This document shows positions 12,731 through 25,339 of a DNA stretch of 64,000 nucleotides, one piece after another (within the stretch, counting starts at the first letter, position 1; every line of letters starts with the position of its first letter). Source of the DNA: Triglochin maritima (lineage: Eukaryota > Streptophyta > Magnoliopsida > Alismatales > Juncaginaceae). Made by a program: the position numbers and the translations under genes. The stretch spans positions 51,122,053 to 51,186,052 of the forward strand of contig OY821775.1 of NCBI GenBank assembly GCA_963682175.1, given 5' to 3'. The notes beneath the pieces were generated by a model. The model was given only the letters and a program-made list of their open reading frames with translations. It did not search any database and was not told the origin of the DNA.

Positions 12731-14692
12731 TCAAATTTGCACACACAAACGGGGGTCCTTAAGCAACCTGACTGCCAATTCGCCCCTGACACAGTGAATG
12801 GCCTTCAGGTGCTTCTCCTTCGTTGGGTCAAGTTGTTGCATTTCACACCTGATCCAGTATAAAACATACGCTCCACAATCGTTGCTCCCAGGTGATTGTC
12901 GTTGGCTTTGCTTCCTTAGGATTCTCAATGGCCAATCAACCTTCAGCACTTCCCTCCAGTATTTAGCCACCTCTGCTGCTGCGCATTCATGTGCGCCAAC
13001 AAGGACGTCAGGATCTTCACCTCGATTTAGCCACCCTAGACGCATTGTTGAACTGCAGGAACTCCGCAGACGGGTCGTAGGCAACCACCAGATGCCAATG
13101 GCCTGCAGACCAGCGTGGTTGTGCGATTACGGATTTGTTTGGAGACAATCCGTTAATTTTAGGGAGTATACTATCATCAATTGCTCCCCCTTGACCCTCC
13201 ACAATTCGTCCTGATTCGAATGTTGATATACATATAACCTTCCGTGCTTGTCGTCTTCCTTCGAGGACCGAAATCATCGCATCCATTGTTTCGTCGCCCA
13301 TATCCATCCCCGTCATTATTATTTCCTTCAGGTCGCGGCGTGTTAGACTACAGATGTCCCCTCTCCAGATCACCTATGTCTGGTCCGTGTTTGGTGCGGT
13401 CAAGTTCAATAACACATTGACATCATCAGCTGACAACGTCCCCAATGCGGCTATGTCAACATCAGACCTCGTCGCTCCTAAGTGGACAAACAGACATCGT
13501 ATTCCGGACAGACCTATTATTCCGGACAGACAGATATCGTATTCCGGACAGACCTACGCCTGATTCCGGACAACAACATAACGTATTCCGGACAGATAAA
13601 AATCTTATTTCGGACAAAAGATCATAATATTCCGGACATACAGACATCGTATTCCGGACATACCTACTCCTGATTCCGGACAACCAAACAACGTATTCCG
13701 GACAGACAAAAATCTTATTCCGGACAAAAGATCATACTATTCTGGACAGACAGACATCGTATTCCGGACAGACCTACGTCTGATTCCGGACAACAACATA
13801 ACGTATTCCGGACATACATAGATCTTATTCCCGACAGACCGAACTACTTATTCCGAACAGACAGACATCGTATTCCGGACATACACCACTGATTCCGGAC
13901 AGACACACAACGTATTTCGGACAAAATTGCTTACTTGTAGTATTGCTACACAATCATCGACGCAGCCCTGCTTCATAATGAAGTTCCCGACCGATCTCCT
14001 TTCCTGCAGTTCTAAGCTGGCTTCCTCCAGACCCCGAACCAGTACGGCGTGAACTGCACGTGCCCATGCATATCTGTTGATGCGTTTGAAGTCCCTCAAA
14101 TGCTTCATGAACCAAATTTTGGTTCGAAGTGTTCCATCGAAGAACAAAAAATGGTTAAAGATGAAACAAATAAGGAGTCGAACGTACTCCTCGGGGTCGC
14201 CATCACACTGGCTGCAGTCAGATACCTTAATAGTTGAGTGTTGTCAATGTTCACCCCATCTCGCTTCTGTACGCCTGTCGGTTCCATAACAACTATCTTC
14301 CCACGCACTCTTAGCCCCAGAATTAAGGCAACGTCTTCAGCTGTAAGGGGGACTACCCCTGATCCTATTCTCAGTTTCACCTCCTTCACGTCGTAGTGTT
14401 CGACGAACCACCAGAGTATTTCATTGTCCGTTGGAATGTTAGGAAAATGTAGAAGTAACCGAAAGCGGTCCTCCGGAAGACCTCCTTTTCGACGTCCTTC
14501 ATCCTACCGAACTGCTTTTGAATCGCCGTCCAACCACACTTCGTTTCCCGGAAGTAGTACGTGCTTCCCTAAAACAAACAAAAAATACAAAGAAAGTTCG
14601 TAAATAACAAATCCACCCACGAAAAAAACTCTAAATCGACCCACCTGATCAACCACAACTTCTGGAGCGACAGCATTACTCGGTGAATCCAT
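12731..14692 (-). pseudogene. DUF1985-like / Ulp1 (C48) cysteine protease gene of the MULE, broken
   Basis: Ulp1 proteases cleave SUMO-type conjugates, and copies carried by plant MULEs are common. Read on the minus strand, the gene opens at 14692 with MDSPSNAVAPEVVVDQ and then an intron. A domain resembling plant DUF1985 follows (FRRTAFGYF... then VKEVKLRIGSGVVPLTAEDV, ALILGLRVRG). A helical segment comes next (KHLRDFKRINRYAWARAVH, 14147-13930), and then the 21-bp array in what is probably an intron. The protease domain has the catalytic His in GHWHLVVAYDP (near 13100), and the Gln/Cys part in SPGSNDCGAYVLYW (near 12860). At least two frameshifts break it: one near 14440, in the DUF1985-like part, and one near 13040, between the His and Cys halves. 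It converges on the transposase gene. The family call rests on the His and Cys motifs; the function of the N-terminal part is unknown. Confidence 0.78.
13490..13930 (-). repeat. Array of the same ~21-bp motif inside the Ulp1 gene
   Basis: On the plus strand the motif reads ATTCCGGACAGAC, so on the minus (coding) strand it is GTCTGTCCGGAAT, the same orientation relative to its gene as in the transposase gene. About 20 copies lie between the protease half and the N-terminal half of the Ulp1 gene, most likely in an intron. A local longer unit (about 100 bp, with an ACAACAACATAACG phrase) repeats three or four times. Confidence 0.88.
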
Positions 14693-14859
14693 TTCTCGTT
14701 TTGTTGTGAAACACACGTAGATGAACGGTTGTTCGGATTTCTCTGTTCACAGTTACAGACACAGTAACAATTCACAGTTATGTAGATGAACGGTTGTTCG
14801 GATTTTTCATGAGTCTATTCATTTCCTTCATCGAGACTCGAACTGTCGCCACATTATGT

Positions 14860-15045
14860 CTGCGCGCTGTCGCATCGTTTGATTTGGAAACGAACCGTCG
14901 TACGCAATGAACCGTCGATTTTAAAAAAAAAACAAAAAAAGACGCGTAGGACGACGACTACGTGCCAACCTGACTGGACGCTGACTCAACACACCTTAAG
15001 TGTCATGTCATGCGCGTCACGGACGCCAGCGTCCGTGTATAAGGA
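14860..15045. repeat. Right terminal region of MULE-1
   Basis: Contains the outer palindromic block GACGCCAGCGTC and the end CCGTGTATAAGG. Its reverse complement aligns with the left end of the 45.6-kb element over the terminal 16 bp and the subterminal GTTGAGTCAGC...CCAGTCAG. It also aligns more loosely with that element's right end near 47.59 kb (GGACGCTAGCG). Confidence 0.7.
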
Positions 15046-15650
15046 TCCAAATAAAATCTATTCAATGAAATATCTGGATTTTTACAAACAATCCAATGGA
15101 AAAGCAATTAATTATTGCTTATACCACAGGGACGACTTAAAATAATACTTAATACGATAGGGAAGTGGTTAGGAAAGGTAAAATAGGAACTTAGAGCAGC
15201 CTTCACTTCAGTTGGCTCACAGAACTCACAAAGTCAAGCATGGATGGAGCAGATGGGGCTTGGAAAACGCCATTAGTTACGTACAAGTGGAAAATAGAAA
15301 CTGTTTAGTTTTTACCTGCTAACTAAATGGAACAAATAAAACCAGCAAAAACGACCAATTAAAACGATAGATAGCTTACAAATAGTTCCAAGACACATTG
15401 CAGGGGTGAATTCTGGGATCACATATTAAGTACAGAAGCCCACCACCTCAAATAATTAGCTCCACAATACAGACACCAACACCATTAGTGACACAAATCG
15501 CCATCATTCAAAGTGGAAATACAAACATCTTCAAATGATACTGCAACTAAGACCCAGGTTTGCAGATAAATCATGTATATGAGTGACTGCTAGGTTTCTT
15601 TTCACTGCAATCATCAGTCAGTAGATGGGGGTAGTAACATTCCACCATTG
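15046..15650. other. 3' flank of the BPP1-like gene
   Basis: AT-rich, no reading frame of note. It probably contains the 3' untranslated region of the minus-strand gene that stops at 15651. Confidence 0.5.
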
Positions 15651-18114
15651 TCATCTGGCAACTGGATACGTGGGGGATATTTCCGCCTTCTCAACCCGAT
15701 TTTCACCATCTTCAGCTTCACTTATGTCCAGATAAAGATTATTGTTGTTCACGCTTTGTTCAGAGCTAGCATTGCTGCTTGTGGCCAGAGGCGAATCCGA
15801 TACACTAACCGCCCTGTTCCTTGTCGATCCTGACCTCACACTATACATTGAGGATGCAGGAATATTCGTCATTAGTGGCCGTAAATTATTCGGGATGCTC
15901 CGTCTTATATCCTGAACCCATCACAAAAACAACTTTAGTATTAAATCTGGGTTGTGGATGAGAATTCCAAATACTATGTGGTAAAACATATTACTGAAAT
16001 AAAAAACACACAACTCACATACCATGTGCCTCATTGCCATATCTAAAGATTTCTTAGAGAGACTTCTCCCAAAGCCAGAACCATCCGGTGAAAGTGATGA
16101 TTTTGATGCAGAGTTGTTTTGGGCACAACGCAGGTTGTCTTGCTTCGGAGGAGCCAGTCTTCTTGCACTTATTACTCTCTCAACCATTTTGTTTCCAAGC
16201 AAAACAGGGTTAACATTGTCATTAGCAGTTGCTCGAGACCGGCCAACAGCAGGAACGGAACTCCCGCTGTGAACACTACCATTGGGAGCCCTACCTCGTG
16301 CAGGGGAACAAGACTGTCTTCTTGGTCTACCTAGAGATCCTGCTTCAACAGATGATGATCGAGAACTTGGTGCTCCAGGTCGGCCTCGAGAAGCTGAAGT
16401 AGGCCTATCAGATAATGATGTCCTTAAATTTGGAGGTGCATCAAGAGAGAAGCCAGGCATTTCTGATGGTTTCCATGGTCTGGATCTTACAGTTGGAGAG
16501 CTTCCACGTGATGGCACCTTCGATGCTACTGGAGCCGTCTTTGCCACTGAAGATGTTCGCATAGGTGGAGCAGAATTGCCAGATATACCAGACGGTGTAG
16601 TAGGTCGTCTTGTTGGAGTGGCTGGCCTTGAAGGAGGCCTATTTGCTGGCACTACAGAAGACCTGGATGTTGGGGTAGAGGATCTGACTGGAGTAGATGA
16701 TCTTGGAGGAGCAACTGGCCTTGATGGTAAGGTGGCACGAGAAGTAGGAGTTGATGGCCGGGAGGATCTAGAAGCAGCAGGTACTGTGGAGCGACCTGTT
16801 GGTGTTGCAGGTCTAGATGAGACTGGAGCAGACCCTCCAGAAGAAGATGGCCTCCTAGCCCCCACATAGGAAGATGAGCTTGAGGTGGACAGTGACGGTG
16901 AATGTCTAGACAAGGTGCTGCTCCCTCTTGTAGGAGGATCATTCAAATTAGCTAGCTGCAATGCAAGTACCAGGTAATAGCTGTTTCAGTTACAGAGGAT
17001 AATAATGGAAATGATCAACACAACAAGAACCAACATGCGAAAATGAATTTGTGCAGCATAATTCAGATATGCACATATGAACTTATAATATATCCTTAAA
17101 ATAGTTGAAAGCCTAAATATAGATAGATAGATAAATAGATAGATACAACAAATTTGAATGTAAGATGTAAATATTGGAAAGCATGAAAATAAGAAATGGT
17201 CACCCTTGATCTGAGCATAGTTTGACGAGATTTTGGTGTTCCCATATGCCCCGTTGGAGATCTATTAGACTCCTTGTCAAGAGAAGGAAAGAGTGGAGTA
17301 CCCGGTGGTGTAAGAAGCCTACATAAGAAAATATCGGTTTGGTTAAGTTAGAGAGAAGAGAGTAAGAGACCATAAATAAATAAATAAATAGAAAAAGAAG
17401 CATAGTGAAAAAATAGGTCAAAATTGCAACGGTGAACTGAACGGCAGAGTGTATGTAGACATGGAGCAAAAAATGTCGAAATGAAATCAAATTTGAAGAG
17501 AGAAGCAGAAGAAGGAAGATAAAGTCCGGTCTGTAGTGTTGTCCTACTAAGGGGTTTCAGGACAGGATTTAAAAGTAACCAACCAACCCCAGCTAAAAGC
17601 TCATAGAATGAGTTTCAATGCAATGCAATGCAATGGGGGCATTCATTTGGAAAGGAAAGAAAGAAAGAAAGAAATTACCAGTCGTAATCATTTTTGTCAG
17701 CGTCGGAGTTGAGGAACTCGTCGACGGCGGTCTTTCTGGGGGCAGGAGGAGCGATCTTGAAAATGGGGGAACTCCCGGGCTTGGATCCTGAGTAGGATTT
17801 GATTGTTTGATTTGATTTGATTTGATTTGATTTGTTTGTTAAAAAAAAGAAAAAGAAAAAGAAAAAGAAAAGAACCTACCTGGTGGGGGATTAAGATCAA
17901 GATGAAGATGAGTTTGGTGATCGGTGTTGCGTTGCTCCTTCTCCCTCTTCCGCATCTCAAGGAAGAGGGCAAGCTCGTCGTCCTTCTCCTTGATCACCGC
18001 CCCGAGGCTCATGCTTCTTCCCCTCATCGGCATCACTCCTCCAATTTCTTGTTGTTGTTGTTGTTGATGATTATGCTTCTCCGCTCCTCCACTAAACCTC
18101 CTGCGATTCATCAT
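15651..18114 (-). CDS. Basic Ser/Pro-rich protein, BPP1-like (microtubule-associated family), 5 exons
   Basis: Exons: 18114-17880, 17787-17679, 17318-17204, 16955-16023, 15911-15651. They total 1,653 nt, or 550 residues plus stop, all in phase with GT-AG borders. The N-terminus holds the family signature DELALFLEMRKREKEQRN after a poly-Gln stretch. It is followed by APPAPRKTAVDEFLNSD, NDYDWLLTPPGTPLFPS and a GTPKSR-containing exon. The large exon is a low-complexity basic domain rich in Ser, Pro, Arg and Thr, with many TPTSR/TPTRR repeats. Conserved blocks follow (SRPWKPSEMPGFSLDAPPNL, NPVLLGNKMVERVISARRLA, GFGRSLSKKSLDMAMRHM). The exon order and motifs match Arabidopsis At2g40070-type proteins, reported to bind microtubules; that role is inferred here from family. 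The likely location is cortical microtubules in the cytosol. The second Met of the initial MM is an equally good start. Confidence 0.88.
17806..17870. repeat. Simple repeats in intron 1 of the BPP1-like gene
   Basis: A TTTGA pentanucleotide run is followed by an A5G-type run (AAAAAG repeated) immediately next to the exon-1 donor at 17879. The purine tract is unusually close to the splice donor. Confidence 0.8.
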
Positions 18115-20056
18115 CTGTCACCACTAAGGGTAAGAGAGTGGGTGTTGGATCTGCATCTGCTTCTGCTTCTTTCTTTTTATTTTATTTTCGTTTTTGTTGT
18201 TGATTTCTTTTCTTTTGTTTTCTTTTCTTTTGTTTTCTTAACACCATCGCATCACTACTGAAGTCTGCAGCCCACTGCTACTGCTCTGCTGCTGCTGCTG
18301 CTGCTGCTGCTCACGAGACTATTATTATTATTATTGGTGTCACAATTTGATTTTCCTAATAATTATTCTACAAAACCATACCATAAGAAACTGAAAAGAT
18401 AATTTCGTTGCAGATAAATTAATATGAATTTTATGTATGGATTGTAGGTTTCTTTGGTTTGCTTCCCTTTGCAGTCACCACACATCCATGACATGCCATT
18501 GCCAATTTGCCACCACCCTGGCCTCCCTCTCTCTCCTCTTTACTTATTTCGTTTTCCATTTTATTATAACTTAATAGATAAGGTCCATATCATTTGCTAC
18601 TTTCATTTCAAACTACCTCTCAGATCAGACTTCAGACTACTAACCAGAGTTAGTGATTAGTGAAATTAAATCTTATTATTAATATAATTATTCAGTAATA
18701 ATAACTCATCATCACTGTTAGTATTCAATTGAGTGACTTCCCAAGTACTATCTATCTAATTATTAATTGGGTTTCTTATGATGAGAGTGAGACAAACAAA
18801 CTTCCGCGATTAGGAAATTCAAAACAAGATTGGGACTCACTTGAATAATAAATTATTGTTTATTATTGATACGGTGAGGTCAGTCAAGTCAGCGTTGGTT
18901 GGTGAGATTTCAAACATTCAAACCAGCTGGACCAGACCAGAACGGACCGGACCGGGCCTCTTCCGACCCAATTACAGTAGAAGACAGACAGGGATCCACA
19001 AGGCCCACTCATCCATGTTTTTATTTTATTTTATTCCGATTAGATTGATTTTGATGAGTTCGGTCATCCAATCTCGGAATCTAAAGGAAACGACACCACT
19101 TTTGTTTCTCGACACGTCTCTACGTACATCATGTGCCTTCGCTCTCGCAAAACCGTCCAACTACGTCGTGTGACCAACCGAGATTGGAAGCTTGCTCCTC
19201 CTCCTCCTCCTATGCACATCTACACAATCTCTTCTACTTCTATTTCTTCTCATGTAAAAATATTCTATCGAATGGAGAGATTTACACTATTAGGATATTA
19301 CTTCACACCTACTGATAGATGATGATGGTTGAGAGTAATGGATGTGAACTTTCCTTTTCTCAATGGGTTGCAACACGAAGACGTGTAGAGATAGCAACTC
19401 CTGCCCCTGCCTATTCATGATGATGATATTAATGAATTTTAATCAACAAGCTAAGACTTCCTTCCTGCCACGAAGAATAATACGCACTTGCGTAGTAGAC
19501 ATAGTATAAACAAAGAATTCGGCAAGTCGAATAAATTAATTTATTTTTCTCTTTAGCATCGTCTCACAAATTCAGAAGCGAAATACCACCACCTTCACCA
19601 TCAATTTCACTGCACCTTTTATAAAGCCAATTAGACAATCATTAACCATGATCCGGACAACCTGATCATAAGTATTCTCTCTCTTCCACATCTTCTTTCT
19701 CTCCTTCTACCATTCCATAAGCCTCCACTCTAACCACCTCTCCTCTGTTCCTACCATTCCATTTTTCAAACTAAGTTTTCCATTTTCTTTCTTCCCTGTC
19801 AACCCAAAACCCTCTATAACAAACAAGTTAACACATTGCTTCCATACAATACGGAAGATAAAAATATCAAAATAACACACCGAGATAATAAGAGGGAAAA
19901 CACCAACAAAAACAAGCACAAACCCAAGTTACCCAACTGAGCTCACAAAGGATGCGTGGCATTAACTTATTTGATATCAAAGCCACATGATGTTCCAAAA
20001 CACTCTAATATAACCGTCTGTTTATAAAAGCATTACAATTGCAAGATTAACATGGC
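18115..20056. other. Spacer between BPP1-like and cyclophilin genes, with CTG microsatellite
   Basis: No gene recognised. It holds the promoter and leader of the BPP1-like gene and includes a (CTG)8-9 run at ~18286-18311, an (ATT)5 run at ~18320, and T-rich tracts at 18170-18240. The rest is AT-rich without coding signal. The segment at 19930-20056 is probably the 3' untranslated region of the cyclophilin gene. Confidence 0.55.
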
Positions 20057-22873
20057 TCACAGAGGTAGCTCTCCACTGTCAGCAATTACCACTTTACTCT
20101 TCGGAGTGCCACTTTGGCGTCCTTCGGCTTCCATTTTGTAGACAACGTCCATTCCAGATATCACCTTGCCAAACACAACATGTCTTCCATCCAACCTGTC
20201 AAACAACCACCACCATTAGCAAACCTTAACGCAGAGTGATACACTTTATAAAAAGTAGAGCACTAACCAGCTGGTTGTGACAGTGGTAATGAAGAATTGA
20301 GAACCATTGGTATCAGGTCCAGCATTAGCCATCGATAGAAATCCTGCAACCAGAAAACCCTGTCATTCTTCTTTCTACAGGTGCAACATATCCCATGGAA
20401 GAAAAACAATAAATTGTCAGGATCATTTCTGCTCACCTGGTCCAGTATGTTTGAGCTTGAAGTTCTCATCTTTGAATTTCATGCCGTAAATAGACTCACC
20501 CCCAGTACCATCACCACGTGTAAAATCACCACCTTGGATCATAAAGCTAGGGATAATTCGGTGGAAAATGCTCCCCTTGTAATGGAGAGGCTTCCCACTA
20601 GCTCCAGTACCTTTCTCACCTGCAGATTACATATTTGAGTGATAAAAAACTGTAGAAAGGGAATGGACTACTACATCAGATTATATATTTGATTGGTAGC
20701 ACTAAAGTACTTTATATGCTACCAATATGGCCACTTGAGCCACAATTAGTAGTTGCACAATCAAAAACAAATTGCCATACTAAGCAAATGAACATACATG
20801 GATGGATCTTAAAAGGAAACACATGTAAAGTCACGAACAACTTCCATGGTTTGTCCAAGTGAAAAAAACTGAAATAACTTTCTTAACACGAGCCATCAGG
20901 TAAAAAGTTTTCGATAATCTCAAATACTACATCTCCGATAACTTCTCTGGAGAGCATTGTTCTACTCTTCAACCAAAAAAACTCTACTTAACCACTTCAC
21001 ATTGCCTGGTAGATTATACCGCTTGATCCAAATAAGTAGCGTGGTTGCACAAAAGATTTTCATAAGACATGTATACTAATAATTGATGCTTATTGCTTAA
21101 CGACTAAAATCAAAGTTCCTAAAAATGTAACCAATACTATCAAGAAGAATTGCAAGAAAGGAACATGTCACATACCTGTACACAATGCTCGGAAGTTTTC
21201 TGTTGACAAAAAAGAAGTTAGCAAGGAAGATGTTGAAAACATGATAAATAATTGGTGGGGGTAGAATAGAAATGCATTATCTAAACATTTAGTTTTGATA
21301 GACTAAAAAGAGTCAACCTGCAGTCTTAGGAACAGCTTTTCCAAAGAGTCCCATGACAACTCGGCCTGTAAACAAGCAAAAACATTGTTTGGCAAAATGA
21401 GCCCCAAGAACAGCAATTTGCTAGAAAAAATGTCATATGCTGAATACCAAAACATTAAAGGAAACAACTATAAAATGGACAAGAAAGACATGCAAATGGC
21501 TCGCTGGACCATGACTCCACTCACATGCCACCCAAAATGATTGCAAGCCATTTCAAGTGTGTCTAGATAAGAATCCATTTGGCAAACCCAATGAACACCA
21601 TTCAGAAGTTAGGGTTCATACTTTCCTTATCAGAGAAGCCTATATCAGGTGAGGGTTCTACCACGTTTCTTGAGTGGATGACAACGAGAGGATAAAGAGC
21701 TTGACAAAGTATACAGGTTTATATTTCACAAAATAAATGCTCAATAACCATTTGCTGATGGTCTAAATTAAGCGAACCACTATGAACCAACATTAATTTT
21801 GTACTAAGGATTTCTTGTAGTGTTTGGTTCACACATTTTATTGGTGAGTTTTATTGCCAACAAGTGATATCAGAGCTAAAGTTCAAATTCTAAATGAATC
21901 AACATTATCAGGGATGTTGCATGATCTTTCCTGTGCGACCACCTCCATCCCACGCAACCTTCTAGTGCACACCCCTATACTTCGGCACACGCTCCATATT
22001 TTGGCAATGATGCACTTTAAAAAATCAACAAAGAAAAATCTTTATCATGAAGCAAGATCCGTCACAACGTGGTCAGACATGTAATTAGTGTACATCTAGA
22101 ATTCTAGATGACACAATACTATCATCGACTTTGATTCTTAGATATTTGAACATTAGCTTTAATACCACTTGCAAGCAATACGTTTCACCAACAAAATGTG
22201 TTAAGCAAACCCGAAAGGAGGACTACAACAATATAGTTGGTTAGCAAAGCAACATGAATATTAACACCGAAACAGAAACAACTCATAACAGTGTTAAGAT
22301 AAAAAAAGGCATTCCTGTTTGTTTGGGAACCCTAAACCCCGAAATGGTTAGTCAGAGGCAACTGGTATCCACGAAAATAGTTAAAGAAATCCGTCATCAA
22401 ATTATAGACAGTTGACACAGACACAGACACAGCCAATGGAAACTAAGACCTCAATCAAGGTGAAGCAGTAAGCGAGGATGAGAGGGGAAAGGCATGATGA
22501 TCCATCCAATTGATGAGATGGCGCAGGATGAAGTTTGAAAGTGAGGAATTGGAGAAGAGATTAAAAGTCAAGAAAGACGAAAACACGAATTAAAGGAGCG
22601 ATCTTTATAATAATGTTAAAAGGGTGAGAAATAGAGGATACCGGCAGGTTTGCCGTCGATCTCGACATCGAAGTAGACCTTGTGGGTGAGCTCGTTCAGG
22701 TCCTTGCTTCCCTTGGCCTGCCAATGCAATGCAATCCGATTCAATCCAATTCTCAGAAGCAAAACCTCTAAAAAAGTAAACAGATCTGAGTGAGAGGAGA
22801 CGTGGACAACGGCGACGACGGCGGCGAAGAGGGAGAGGAAACAGAGGAAGAGAGAGGCCGCGGAAGCCATCAT
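20057..22873 (-). CDS. CYP20-1: Cyclophilin, peptidyl-prolyl isomerase of the CYP20-1/CYP19-4 type, 7 exons
   Basis: Catalyses cis-trans isomerisation of prolyl bonds; this subgroup enters the secretory pathway. Exons: 22873-22802, 22717-22642, 21365-21318, 21199-21176 (only 24 nt), 20619-20437, 20343-20268, 20195-20057. They total 618 nt, or 205 residues plus stop, all in phase. A hydrophobic signal peptide ([17 protein letters not shown]) precedes [20 protein letters not shown]. Active-site residues are present: the Arg of [15 protein letters not shown], Gln in that same stretch, [19 protein letters not shown], the Trp of TTSW, and [11 protein letters not shown]. It ends in [13 protein letters not shown], typical of the CYP20-1 subgroup. 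The choice between CYP20-1 and its close paralogues rests on overall resemblance. A second Met directly follows the first. Confidence 0.93.
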
Positions 22874-22984
22874 GACTTTGGTGCGGAGGTTGGGAGATAG
22901 CCGATGAGATTTTCGACGGCGCTGACGTTGTTGTTGAGATCGACAACATCTGAATATATTATGCTAATCTTTTTTATATTATAT

Positions 22985-23010
22985 TATATGGGTCGGGTCG
23001 GGTCGGGTCC
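22985..23010. repeat. GGGTC pentanucleotide run upstream of the cyclophilin gene
   Basis: About four tandem GGGTC units ~110 bp upstream of the cyclophilin start codon, next to an AT-rich TATATTATATTATATG stretch that could supply a TATA-like element for the minus-strand gene. Confidence 0.6.
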
Positions 23011-25339
23011 AACTTCCATTCTTTAAAGTGTAAATTACGACGGCCGCTTCTTTTGTTTATGAGGAGGAGGCCCAACACCCATATATGTACAACAAGTAAA
23101 TTACAGCCCTTTTAGTTCCCAAAGTTCTAAATCAAACCACTTGACTTCATTCATTCCGGACCCAGACCAACGCTGAAATCCCAGAATCACAACAAGCCTT
23201 TGAGATAACGCTTCTAAATTATGTAGACAGCCCGGAGAGATAGAATTTGAGTGGTTTTATTAACGGTTCGGAATGTCGTTTGGTACCGATCCAAGAATTC
23301 AGCAAAACTAATTAGGAGGATTAAGCTACGTGAAATAGATATAGATCACGGAATACTTTGAATGGAAGCTTTGATCGTCAAACCTCGTGGATTACTCACC
23401 GTTGGTAAACAAAAACAGTAACACACACATAGCGAGAAGATCAAGGTTCAACGACGCCATTCGTACATCACAAAAAAAAAAAAAAAATCCTCTGGACCCA
23501 CACCACACTACTTTCCAAGCTTGGAAGGTAATGGTGGATCCTGATCAGCTTCATGACGTCTACAGAAGATTGCCGCTTGAATTTCTAGAATTTCAACTAC
23601 AGCACAAGGAGGTCCACAGTCCACTTTACATTAGTTAATTCAAGTTCTTCAATCCGTCTAGCTATAAAGAATTGGAAATTCCTCTGATTATCATGACCTC
23701 ACCATATTAAGCATAACTACAAGAATATTATACCAACCATATTCAGAAAATCAAAATTATTCGTCAAAACATATGTCAAGCGTAACTCGAAAACACAACC
23801 TCAGGAGGCGTTAGTACTCAAGAAAGAAACCAATGGAAAGTAAATTAAGCAGCATGATAAAGCAACTCTGGACCGTTCAGAATACAAGATAGATAAAGAC
23901 AAGAATCGAGATAGAACAGAAGAAACCACAAGCTATTTACAACCATGAAATGAAGGATAAACCAAACTGGATACCCATCCACAGTATCTCTTCTCTGTAC
24001 CATTGCGTCCTATAGCCCCTACCCCATAATAGCCTTGAATAAAAAACCATAAACCAAACCACCCTACTGTATCTTTCAACCTAACTTCGATCGGAGGTAT
24101 GAGAAGAAATGGGGAGAAAAATGAAGCTAACATCTCTTTCTACTATGTCCACATTAATTTTAGAGAGGAAACTTAGACACACCATAAGACAATTTTTTTT
24201 TTTGTTATGCGATCATAACTGCAACTTCACGAACATACGTAAAAAAGAAAACAATACCATAAATCCATAATAAACAGGGATGAAAGCACTTACAACTGCC
24301 ATGTATCGAAGACAACAGAAAACATTCAGATTTTCGCAACACTGCCTAAACTTGAGGGCGTGGTTTCACCACCTCCGGCTAACGTTGAACACGGCAGAGA
24401 CAAATACTATGCTTTTTTTAATCAGTGACAAGCACATCTAGCTTAGAACCACAACCCACCTATCCCAACTAACCACTGAGGAAGGATGCCAGGAAATTCT
24501 AAGTCGTAAACAAACTACCTGATTAATCATTAATCAATTTACAATACGAATTTGTATTAAGACGATACCGGTCTCATGGAAACAGGACGATGCAATACAG
24601 CAAGAAGAGAAGCACTTTGTCGAGAATGGTTCCATAATCCAAATCAATCATTTTACACTATTTTTAAGTATCATAAGATATTAGGTACCTCCAATGATCA
24701 GTTTTGAGATGAAAAAACCACACTTTAACACACATGGTCATGTAAACATACAAGCAATGGTCGATGAAAGCTGATACCGAAGAATTTTTTCACGAGGACA
24801 TGTAAAGAAAATACTGTAAGCCCCTGATCGCTCTTTGGAGAAAACAAAGTGGTGTAGTGATGATATGTTCGCAAATCAAAGGTATGAAAATGCATCTAAA
24901 GGATTCAAAGCAGGAGGCTTATGGGAAAAGGTAGCTAGTGATACAGGAAAGCCTTGAAATGTATTTGTCGTTGATAGCTAGGAGGTAAACTTTGAGATAG
25001 TCTTTGGAAATGATAAGTCTCTAGGTCTTATTAGGATAACTTTTCAGTATCATCCCTGTAAAAAAGATTGTGTTTAGGGACAATGAGCAAAAAACAAATC
25101 AACTTGCCGCCAAGTACTAAAAGTGTGATTCTATATCAGATTGACCGAGCGTTGGATTACAGGAATACCTTATGTGGACAGAACAACAATGTGGGTGTGG
25201 GTGGATAAAGCAAAAAAGCCGAAGCATGGATGCAACTGAATCAAATAAAAACAACGAATGAACAAAAACAAGAAATGACAAACCTGAATACAAATATGAT
25301 CTTGAAGAGCACTTAAGATTTATCAATAAGAAACAACTC
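23011..25339. other. Gene-free AT-rich spacer
   Basis: No reading frame or repeat structure of known type was recognised on either strand. It contains a poly-A run at ~23474-23488 and scattered A-rich tracts. Short frames here have no motif or plausible exon chain. Confidence 0.5.

Larger units (their letters stand above)
6675..15045. mobile_element. MULE-1: decayed Mutator-like element with transposase and Ulp1 genes
   Basis: The element is bounded on the right by CCAGCGTCCGTGTATAAGG (near 15024-15045). The reverse complement of this end matches the left end of the smaller element at 45630 over CCTTATACACGGACGC and again over GTGTTGAGTCAGC and CCAGTCAG. The left end is less certain. The best candidate is near 6683 (ACGCTAGTACGTGCTCG), followed at ~6730-6770 by a GAGTTGACTGC...GGAGTC block like the subterminal part of the other ends. 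No target duplication was resolved. Inside, a FAR1-domain transposase gene (plus) and a Ulp1-type gene (minus) converge. Three arrays of a ~21-bp motif lie inside and between them. Plant MULEs carrying Ulp1-like genes are known (Kaonashi-type). Both genes are broken, so the element is old and probably inactive. Confidence 0.75.

Noticed and set aside
16282..16869. 195-codon open frame antisense to the BPP1-like gene
   Set aside because: It mirrors the Ser/Pro/Thr-rich coding repeat; composition (Gly/Asp/Val-rich) is that of a reverse-strand shadow.
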